Source of the DNA: a virus
Reading direction: 5' to 3' (one strand)
Length of the DNA stretch: 42,265 nt
IMG/VR virus record: IMGVR_UViG_3300035670_000476
Coordinates: 1-42,265 of that record
The notes beneath the pieces are model-generated. The model worked only from the letters and a program-made list of their open reading frames with translations. It made no database searches and was not told the origin of the DNA. The first letter of the stretch is position 1; each line of letters begins with the position of its first letter. The translations under genes were made by a program, and so were the position numbers. Below, one piece after another: positions 36,441-42,265 of this stretch.

Positions 36441-39206
36441 TCAGGTGCAGGCTTCGCAAGTTTCCGGGTTTTCCAGCGAGCAGGCCACGGCATCGGTCGG
36501 GCTGTAGGCCGACACGGTGGTCTTGGCGATCTTGGTCGCCGGGCGCGAACGCAGGTAGTAGGTGGTCTTGATACCCTTCTTCCAAGCGTACATGTACATG
36601 GAAGACATCGCGCCGATGTTCGGGCTTTCCATGAACAGGTTCAGCGAGGCGGACTGGTCGATGAACGCACCACGATCGGCGGCCATGTCGATCAGCGAAC
36701 GCATCGGCAGTTCCCACACGGTGCGATAGGTCTGACGCAGAGCGGCCGGAATGGCCTCGATGCCCTGGATCGAACCTTCAGCCAGCTTGATGGCGTCGCG
36801 CACGCCAGCATTCCACAGGCCGGCCTTCTTCAGGTCAGCCACCAGGTACTTGTTGATCTGCAGGAAGTCGCCAGACAGGGTCTCGCGCTTGAACAGGTTG
36901 GACACCTGCGGTTCCACGCACTCGTAGCAGCCGGCGATCGAGGCGATCGTGGCAGTGGGGGCGATGGCGATCATCAGCGAATTGCGCAGACCGTGCTGCT
37001 TGATCTGCTCACGCAGAGCGTCCCACTTGGCGGTATCGCTCGGGGTCACGCCCCACGCGTCGAACTGCAGCTCGCCCTTGGCGGCACGGGTGTCGGCGAA
37101 GGAGGCGTGCTTGCCCAGCTGCTGAGCCAGTTCGCACGAAGCTTCCAGCGCGTAGAAGTAGATGGTCTCGGCGATCTGCTTGGACAGGGCGCGGGCTTCT
37201 TCGGAGTCGAAGGCGTAGCCCTTCTTGAAGAACACGTCCTGCAGACCCATCGTACCCAGACCGACCGGACGCCAGCGGCTGTTGGAACGACGGGCCGATT
37301 CGATCGGGTAGAAGTTCAGGTCGATCACCCGGTCCAGCTGACGGATGGCCAGACGCACGGTCTCACCCAGCTTGGCGAAGTCGAACTCGCCATTGACCAC
37401 GTGGTGACCCAGGTTGATCGAGCCGAGGTTGCACACGGCCGTCTCGTCCTTGTCGGTGACTTCCAGGATCTCGGTGCACAGGTTGGACAGGTGGATGACG
37501 TTGCCGGCCTTGGCGGTCTGGTTGGACGCCTTGTTGCACTTGTCCTTGAAGTTCATCCAGCCATTGCCGGTCTCAGCCAGCGTGCGCATCATGCGCGCGT
37601 ACAGCTTGCGTGCGGAGATCTGGCGTTCGTACAGGCCCTGCTGCTCGGCCTGCTCGTAGGCGGCGGTGAAGTCGTCACCGTACAGGTCGGTGAAGTGCGG
37701 GACCTTGTTCGGGTCGAACAGCGACCACTGCTGGTCAGCTTCCACGCGCTGCATGAACAGGTCGGGGATCCAGTTGGCCAGGTTCAGGTTGTGGGTACGG
37801 CGGGCTTCATCGCCCACGTTGTCACGCAGTTCGAGGAAGTCCTCGACGTCGGCATGCCAGGTTTCCAGATAGACGCAAGCAGCGCCCTTGCGCTTGCCGC
37901 CCTGGTTGACGGCGGCCACGGAGGAGTCCAGGGTCTTCAGCCACGGCACGATGCCGTTGGAGTGGCCGTTGGTGGACTTGATCAGCGAACCACGAGCACG
38001 TACGCGGGTGAAGCCCACGCCGATACCGCCGGAGAACTTGCTCAGCTGAGCGATGTCGCCGTACTTGGCGTAGATCGCGCCCAGGTCGTCCTGCGGGGAG
38101 TCCAGCAGGAAGCAGGAGGACATCTGCTCATGGCGGGTGCCGGAGTTGAACAGGGTCGGCGAGGACGGCAGGTAGTCCAGCGCAGCCATGCGCTCGTACA
38201 GGGCCTGGGCTTCGGAGACGTCGGTGGCCAGGGCCGAAGCGATACGCAGGAAGAACTGCTGCGGGGTCTCGATGACCTTGCGGGTGATCGGGTGGCGCAG
38301 AAGGTAGCGGTCGTACATGGTCCGCAGACCGAAGTACTCGAAGTTGTTGTCGTTTTCGATGTTGATGGTGTCGTTGAGCTTGCGGGCATTGGCCTGCACG
38401 AACTTCAGCAGACGCTCATTGATCAGGCCGACATCGAAGCCCAGCTGGATGGACTGGGTGAACGCGTAGATCTGCTGGTTGGTGACTTCCTTGGCGATGT
38501 AGTTCGCCTGCAGGCGCGCAGCCAGCTTGGAATACTCAGGGTCTTCGCCGGTCAGCAGGGCGGCGGTGCGGATGGACAGCTCGTCCAGTTCACGGGTGGT
38601 GGCGCCGTCGTACAGGCCGGAGATGGTACGGGTGGCCACGCGCATCGGATCAACGGCGTTCAGGCCTTCTGCGCTGCGCTGTACGGCGCGCAGGATCTTG
38701 TTCAGGTCCACCGGCTCGGTCTTGCCGTTGCGCTTGGTCACGCGCATTTCAGGAGCCTTCTGCGGCTGTGCTTCGCTGACCAGGTGCTTTTCAAGGACCG
38801 CATCAGGCTTGATGTCCACAAGCGGCTTCTCTTCAGCAGCCGGCTTGGAGAAGTTGGCTTCGATCAGGCCGACCAGATCGGTCAGGGCGGTAGCGCCGGT
38901 TGCACGGGCCACTTCCTTGCCTTCCACGAAGTACACCTGGGTCGGCGCTGCACGCAAACCGTATTCGACGGCCACGGCCGGCTCGACCTTGTCCAGCTTG
39001 ATCTCGACAACGCTCACATCGCGCGCAGCGAAGGCGTCTTGGATCACCGGTTCAGCCATTACAGCTTCCAGCGTGCGGCAGTGCGGGCACGTCACGCGGC
39101 TGAAGATGACCAGCACATGCGCATGGGCGGCGATCAGCTCCTTGAGCTGAGCGTGCGAGGTGGCGATGGCTGCATTGTAGGCGGTCCGGTCTTCCAGAGT
39201 TTCCAT
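36441..39206 (-). CDS. nrdA: Ribonucleotide reductase alpha subunit fused to thioredoxin-like domain
   Basis: 921 aa. Converts ribonucleotides to deoxyribonucleotides. Residues 1-120 are a thioredoxin-like domain with CPHC (40-43) and the cis-Pro region AAPTQ (86-90). An ATP-cone-like start follows at 154 (MRVTKRNGKTEPVDLNKI). The catalytic core has SSCFL (C365), SNLCTEI (N575, C577, E579) and VCNLGS (C592), corresponding to E. coli C225, N437, C439, E441 and C462. The C-terminus ends with the cysteine pair CEAC that passes electrons from the reductant. The domain fusion means the enzyme may carry its own reductant. AGGAAAC precedes the ATG. Assignment is secure. Confidence 0.97.
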   Translation of the reverse strand: METLEDRTAYNAAIATSHAQLKELIAAHAHVLVIFSRVTCPHCRTLEAVMAEPVIQDAFAARDVSVVEIKLDKVEPAVAVEYGLRAAPTQVYFVEGKEVARATGATALTDLVGLIEANFSKPAAEEKPLVDIKPDAVLEKHLVSEAQPQKAPEMRVTKRNGKTEPVDLNKILRAVQRSAEGLNAVDPMRVATRTISGLYDGATTRELDELSIRTAALLTGEDPEYSKLAARLQANYIAKEVTNQQIYAFTQSIQLGFDVGLINERLLKFVQANARKLNDTINIENDNNFEYFGLRTMYDRYLLRHPITRKVIETPQQFFLRIASALATDVSEAQALYERMAALDYLPSSPTLFNSGTRHEQMSSCFLLDSPQDDLGAIYAKYGDIAQLSKFSGGIGVGFTRVRARGSLIKSTNGHSNGIVPWLKTLDSSVAAVNQGGKRKGAACVYLETWHADVEDFLELRDNVGDEARRTHNLNLANWIPDLFMQRVEADQQWSLFDPNKVPHFTDLYGDDFTAAYEQAEQQGLYERQISARKLYARMMRTLAETGNGWMNFKDKCNKASNQTAKAGNVIHLSNLCTEILEVTDKDETAVCNLGSINLGHHVVNGEFDFAKLGETVRLAIRQLDRVIDLNFYPIESARRSNSRWRPVGLGTMGLQDVFFKKGYAFDSEEARALSKQIAETIYFYALEASCELAQQLGKHASFADTRAAKGELQFDAWGVTPSDTAKWDALREQIKQHGLRNSLMIAIAPTATIASIAGCYECVEPQVSNLFKRETLSGDFLQINKYLVADLKKAGLWNAGVRDAIKLAEGSIQGIEAIPAALRQTYRTVWELPMRSLIDMAADRGAFIDQSASLNLFMESPNIGAMSSMYMYAWKKGIKTTYYLRSRPATKIAKTTVSAYSPTDAVACSLENPETCEACT

Positions 39207-39431
39207 GTTGTTTCCTGAGTTGGACGATCAGAGGGACGGGTATCCTCTGATGGGGGTGATTGCGTGTTGCGGCTTAGAGGACTTTTTCATATCCTACAAG
39301 GTCGGGGGTTGTTTTTTACAGACCCACCTTAGGGCACAAACCTTGCTTGTCGAGCAGTCCTTAGGGGGTCTTCTCGACGTGTGTTTCGGGACAGAATTCT
39401 TTCCCCACATATGATGCGCCGACAGCATAAA
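39207..39431 (-). promoter_or_regulatory. Structured leader of nrdA
   Basis: 225 bp upstream of nrdA hold several potential stems: ATCAGAGG / CCTCTGAT (39227-39251), GTCGAG / CTCGAC (39347-39377) and an imperfect AAGGT / ACCTT pair around 39298-39331. There is no coding sequence with a ribosome-binding site. It could be a regulatory leader or non-coding RNA. No known nucleotide or B12 riboswitch motif is recognised. Confidence 0.4.
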
Positions 39432-39451
39432 ACCCGTTCCGAAGAACGGGT
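39432..39451 (-). terminator. UUCG hairpin followed by TTTTATGC
   Basis: ACCCGTTC / GAACGGGT with loop CGAA (TTCG on minus), then TTTATGCTGTC. It follows the gene ending at 39464. Confidence 0.85.
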
Positions 39452-39463
39452 CTATGGATGGGG

Positions 39464-40447
39464 TTAGGACCAATCCCTCTTCCGATCTGCCACTTTCATG
39501 ATCGTGCCAGGGTAACGTTCACGCTTGCGGTGCTCGTCAATCAGGAAGCTAACCGTATCGATCGGGTTGGGGTCGTCGGGGTCCAACTGAATGGACAACA
39601 TCTTCCTACCCGCCACTTGGGCAAACACCTGCCCCATTGGCGATGTCCCCGGTTCGGTGAAAGGATCCAACGCCTTCATGATACGCAAAACAGCCTTCCG
39701 AGTAAGGTGCCCGCGGGTCTTGGTCCCGTCACCAACGGGGATCTCCGCGTTAAGTTCACTCTGTGCGTCGTACAGAGCGATAGACAGTACCCCCATATGC
39801 CTGAGAGCCAGCTCCTCATCGATTACCCGCATCCCCCGCCAAGCCTGAAGGCTGCCGAGGATGAAGTTGAGATTTTCGCAGGACTCTGAGTCCAACATGA
39901 CATTGACGGACAGTTCGCGGCTGATGGTAGACACCAGTTCCTTACTGTCCAAGGAGAGCATGTTGGGGGGAACCATGCGGCGAGGGGTGGTGTCAATCAC
40001 CCTGATCCAACGTGGAGCAATCCCACGTTCGACCTCGATGAATTTCTGCCAGAGCACCGTACCGGGTTGGCTTTTACCGCGATACTCAATTTCCAAGAGA
40101 ATGGGGGTCATCTTGAAGACCAGATCGACATCCACCATCTTGGTAGAATGGCGTTGGCGACCCTTCAGACGGACCGTACCATGGAGTTCTCGAGTTGCGC
40201 GATTGAACCGCAGGAATTGGAAACCCTGCAGATCCGTGCGGTTGACTTCCAAATAGTCAGCTTCAACTGGATCGGTGATGTCGCTTCCAAAAGCACGCCG
40301 CCGGAAGTAATCGTAGATACCCTCAAAGAAAACCAACTGGCGACAGGTGGTGTTGTTCCAACCCCACGCCATTTCGATCTTGGCGATGGTTGGTTCGACG
40401 GCATCCGTCGGTTCTTCTACGTGAGCGCTTTCGTTATAGGTGTTCAT
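39464..40447 (-). CDS. Hypothetical protein, 327 aa
   Basis: Unrecognised. The start at 40447 (MNTYNESAHVEEPTD) has GAGGTTC upstream; the longer frame to 40501 lies across a leader hairpin. Residues 30-140 are beta-rich and aromatic (RQLVFFEGIYDYFRRRAFG, FRFNRATRELHGTVRLKG, MVDVDLVFKMTPILLEIEY). The middle has IAPRWIRVIDTTPRRMVPP, and the C-terminal third has charged helical segments (DEHRKRERYPGTIMKVADR). It lies upstream of nrdA, beyond a hairpin. No known motif. Confidence 0.85.
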   Translation of the reverse strand: MNTYNESAHVEEPTDAVEPTIAKIEMAWGWNNTTCRQLVFFEGIYDYFRRRAFGSDITDPVEADYLEVNRTDLQGFQFLRFNRATRELHGTVRLKGRQRHSTKMVDVDLVFKMTPILLEIEYRGKSQPGTVLWQKFIEVERGIAPRWIRVIDTTPRRMVPPNMLSLDSKELVSTISRELSVNVMLDSESCENLNFILGSLQAWRGMRVIDEELALRHMGVLSIALYDAQSELNAEIPVGDGTKTRGHLTRKAVLRIMKALDPFTEPGTSPMGQVFAQVAGRKMLSIQLDPDDPNPIDTVSFLIDEHRKRERYPGTIMKVADRKRDWS

Positions 40448-40470
40448 TTGAACCTCTTTATTGTCAGGAG

Positions 40471-40495
40471 TGCACATGGTCCTTTGACCTGTGCA
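40471..40495 (-). promoter_or_regulatory. Leader hairpin ahead of the 327-aa gene
   Basis: TGCACA-t-GGTC / CTTT / GACC-TGTGCA forms an 11-bp-type hairpin with one bulge, ending 24 bp before the ATG at 40447. It could modulate translation, or serve as a processing or binding site. Confidence 0.45.
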
Positions 40496-40531
40496 TACCA
40501 TTAGAGGTCGTCTGAAAACTTAGCAGCATAA

Positions 40532-40551
40532 CCCCCGCCCGAAGGCGGGGG
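40532..40551 (-). terminator. UUCG hairpin followed by GTTATGC
   Basis: CCCCCGCC / GGCGGGGG with loop CGAA (TTCG on minus). The flanks GCATAATGC and GTTATGC pair with each other outside the stem. It follows phoH. Confidence 0.9.
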
Positions 40552-40566
40552 CGGTACGCATTATGC

Positions 40567-41355
40567 TTACACCTTGAGGGTGTCTTGGGTGCGGTAGCGC
40601 ATCAGGATGGCCTTGACCAGCTTGCTGCGCACGATGTCTTCTTCGGTGAAGTGGATGATGCCCACTTCGTCCATTCCTTCCAGCCGGTCGATGGCGTCCT
40701 TCAGGCCCGACAGCCCCTTGATGTCCACCTGGTCGATGTCGCCGTTGATGATGACCTTGGAGTTCTCACCGATACGGGTGAGGAAGGTCTTCATCTGCAG
40801 CGGCGTCATGTTCTGGGCTTCGTCCAGAATCACCACGGCATTGTCGAAGGTGCGGCCACGAATGAACTCCGGCGCCACGAACACCACCTTGGCGTCCTCA
40901 CCGCGCATCAGGTTTTCCAGATGACTCTCACCCCAGTGCTCGATCAGCACGCGCTTGAACGGTTCCTGGTAGGGGTCGGTCTTTTCTGCGATGTCACCGG
41001 GCAAGAAGCCCAGGCCACCACCTGCTTCGACGATGGGGCGAACGATGATCAGGCGCTGGTAGCGCTTCTGGTCAACTTCGATGGCGGCCCACTTGGTGGA
41101 CACGTAGGTCTTACCCGTACCGGCCGGACCCACACCGAAAGTCAGGTCATGACCACGGATTGCGTCCAGGTATTTCGGCTGGGTGTCGCCCTTGCACACT
41201 AGCGGCTTGGCGATGAGTCGACGAGTGGACTCTTCGCGGTGGCGCTTGTCGGATTTGGCGCTGACAGTGAACGGGATCACGTTGGAGCCGGTCTCTTCTT
41301 GACGACGAGCACGCTTACCGCTGCGACGATCAGACTTCTGTGCGTTCTTTGCCAT
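40567..41355 (-). CDS. phoH: PhoH-like P-loop ATPase
   Basis: 262 aa. PhoH proteins are ATPases, probably RNA-related and common in large phages; their exact role is unclear. Walker A is GPAGTGKT and Walker B VVILDEAQN, with RLIIVRPIVEAGGGLGFLPGD between them and MKTFLTRIGENSKVIINGD after, all in family order. The first ~60 residues are a polar, basic extension (RRSGKRARRQEETG). The start used is 41355 (MAKNAQKSDRRS), although its ribosome-binding site is weak; an in-frame GTG at 41397 is an alternative. The C-terminus ends RYRTQDTLKV. The assignment is secure. Confidence 0.95.
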   Translation of the reverse strand: MAKNAQKSDRRSGKRARRQEETGSNVIPFTVSAKSDKRHREESTRRLIAKPLVCKGDTQPKYLDAIRGHDLTFGVGPAGTGKTYVSTKWAAIEVDQKRYQRLIIVRPIVEAGGGLGFLPGDIAEKTDPYQEPFKRVLIEHWGESHLENLMRGEDAKVVFVAPEFIRGRTFDNAVVILDEAQNMTPLQMKTFLTRIGENSKVIINGDIDQVDIKGLSGLKDAIDRLEGMDEVGIIHFTEEDIVRSKLVKAILMRYRTQDTLKV

Positions 41356-41431
41356 GGGGTTAAAACCCTGAGTGTGGGAAGGAATGGTGCTCTCCACAGT
41401 ATTAAGGCAAAAAAGAAAGACGTCGCATAAA

Positions 41432-41454
41432 CCCCTCCCCGTTTGGGGGAGGGG
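41432..41454 (-). terminator. Hairpin followed by TTTATGC
   Basis: CCCCTCCCC paired with GGGGAGGGG, 5-nt loop, followed on the minus strand by TTTATGCGAC. It follows the gene ending at 41465. Confidence 0.85.
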
Positions 41455-41464
41455 CTATGTGCCG

Positions 41465-41776
41465 TCACAGAGGTGCGCGGGCGCGCGGGGTCGAACGGGT
41501 GTAGCGTTGGTTGACGCGCAGGTACTCAGCGCCGCCGAGATAGAAGTGCCCGGTGAAGGCGCGCTGCTTCATGTACTCAGCCAGGTCGGCGATGAACTGC
41601 GCAGCCATCAAGTGCTTCTCCGTCCACTCACCCTTATCGCGGCCCAACACCAACAGCACGTTGGTCTCCGGACAGATGTGGACGCGAACTGCAACGTCCT
41701 TGGGCGGGAGGGAGTGCAGCGTTACTGGCCCCATCCGCAGATGGAAGCTCTTCTTGTTGTCGGCGGTGCCGTACAT
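41465..41776 (-). CDS. Hypothetical protein, 103 aa
   Basis: Unrecognised. The start at 41776 (MYGTADNKKSFHLRMG) has AAGGAC upstream; the longer frame to 41866 is antisense to the neighbour. It is mixed alpha/beta, with VAVRVHICPETNVLLVLG, a helix (EKHLMAAQFIADLAEYM) and a basic Arg/Pro tail (YTRSTPRARAPL). No known motif. It lies 22 bp after the partial gene to the right and ahead of the hairpin at 41432. Confidence 0.8.
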   Translation of the reverse strand: MYGTADNKKSFHLRMGPVTLHSLPPKDVAVRVHICPETNVLLVLGRDKGEWTEKHLMAAQFIADLAEYMKQRAFTGHFYLGGAEYLRVNQRYTRSTPRARAPL

Positions 41777-41798
41777 GGGGTGTCCTTGAACGAGGGTC

Positions 41799-42265
41799 TC
41801 ACAAGATGTGCTTGACCAGATCCGGCAAACGACCAACGCGGTAATGTAGGGTCGGATAGCTACCACCTTTCACCGGATGACTATACAACTTGATCAGTCC
41901 TGCTTTGGTCCTACGACGACCTGCCTTCGGGGTGTAGAAGGCATAGGCTTGCACCAGCGCCAACCACTGATCGCCCTCAGCACGCACCAAGTAGGGCGAG
42001 AGCCATGCCAGGAACAGACCGAAATCCTGCTCTTCAGCACTACTGACACCAATTGCCTTGAGTTCGTAGTAACCACTGTACTCACGCAAGGTGGATGAAC
42101 CCGACGTGTACTTCAACTGGCTGAACTTCCCACTGCCGCCCGTTTCGTGGGAGGCAAAGCGCTGCGTACGCGTGCTCAGATTACGCAGCAGGTTGTACCA
42201 TCCCGGCAAACGGCCAAAAGCATGTTCGGGCGGGTGCTTGGGCGGCTGCACTGCACGGTGCCCCA
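41799..42265 (-). CDS. Hypothetical protein, truncated by the window edge
   Basis: Unrecognised, at least 155 aa; the reading frame runs off the right edge. A start at the extreme edge (ATG GGG CAC if the base outside is A) or further right is likely; the in-frame GTG at 42251 has no obvious ribosome-binding site. Sequence is basic and aromatic: a WYNLLRNLSTRTQRFA helix, SQLKYTSGSSTLREYSGYYELKAIG strands, and a Lys/Arg-rich C-terminal part (TPKAGRRRTKAGLIKLYSH). Confidence 0.75.
   Translation of the reverse strand, partial: GHRAVQPPKHPPEHAFGRLPGWYNLLRNLSTRTQRFASHETGGSGKFSQLKYTSGSSTLREYSGYYELKAIGVSSAEEQDFGLFLAWLSPYLVRAEGDQWLALVQAYAFYTPKAGRRRTKAGLIKLYSHPVKGGSYPTLHYRVGRLPDLVKHIL

Noticed and set aside
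36291-39218. Plus-strand open frame of 975 codons opposite nrdA
   Set aside because: It is the antisense frame of a clearly coding, GC-biased gene; the composition (Val/Gly/Gln/His-rich) and lack of a ribosome-binding site mark it as a shadow.
39207-39431. AdoCbl or other known riboswitch, or a tRNA, in the nrdA leader
   Set aside because: No B12 box or other known conserved core was recognised, and no cloverleaf with acceptor stem and T-loop could be drawn.
2378-41454. Recurring GC-rich hairpins considered as a CRISPR array or transposon ends
   Set aside because: They are scattered at gene boundaries, not regularly spaced, with differing stem sequences and no associated cas or transposase genes.

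Overview
The window looks like part of a large tailed-phage (probably jumbo-phage) genome. Genes are short, tightly packed and often overlap by ATGA, GTGA or TAATG junctions. Almost all have a strong Shine-Dalgarno, and most products are unfamiliar. The recognisable ones are typical of large phages: a DnaB-type helicase, class Ia ribonucleotide reductase with an intein and an HNH neighbour, DHFR, PhoH, an HslV-like peptidase, a SleB-type wall hydrolase, a holin-like protein and large virion or adhesin proteins. GC content is fairly high and two proteins carry a lipobox, which fits a Gram-negative host. No terminase, major capsid protein, tRNA or integrase is in view, so phage type and host are inference.

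Layout. 1-2800: a small repeat region, a divergent pair (unknown gene / DnaB-like helicase) and a membrane protein. 2869-7159: minus-strand operon of small genes. Five of them (between 3902 and 5974) share an Arg/His/Lys motif of about 17 residues within otherwise unrelated proteins; one of the five also carries a zinc ribbon with the cysteine spacing of the RNA polymerase beta' subunit. 7280-13431: plus-strand block of five genes that each begin with a related domain of about 150 residues containing a YNRL motif; the last is a 1010-residue adhesin ending in delta-60-type repeats. 13489-33049: long minus-strand run with DHFR, a CYTH-like protein, several large unknown proteins, an HNH-type protein, a lipoprotein wall hydrolase, an HslV-like peptidase, a cluster of small exported proteins and a basic protein with an IF2-N-like domain. 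33173-33454: a lone plus-strand holin-like gene. 33494-39206: RNR operon (nrdA with fused thioredoxin domain, HNH gene, nrdB with intein). 39464-42265: unknown gene, phoH and two small unknown genes.

The genes fit together as DNA replication and nucleotide supply (helicase, RNR, DHFR, PhoH), host takeover or protein turnover (HslV-like peptidase, basic DNA- or RNA-binding proteins), virion/host-recognition proteins and envelope disruption (SleB lipoprotein, holin-like protein, small lipoprotein).

The two most unusual signals are (1) the recurring RG[RK]Y-x-H-x-HKG-type motif across neighbouring genes, and (2) a uniform class of about twenty gene-boundary hairpins. Many of these have UUCG-type loops, and nearly all are followed in the direction of transcription by TTATGC or a close variant instead of a U-tract. 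The intein in nrdB is also notable because it splits a diiron-ligand E-x-x-H motif.
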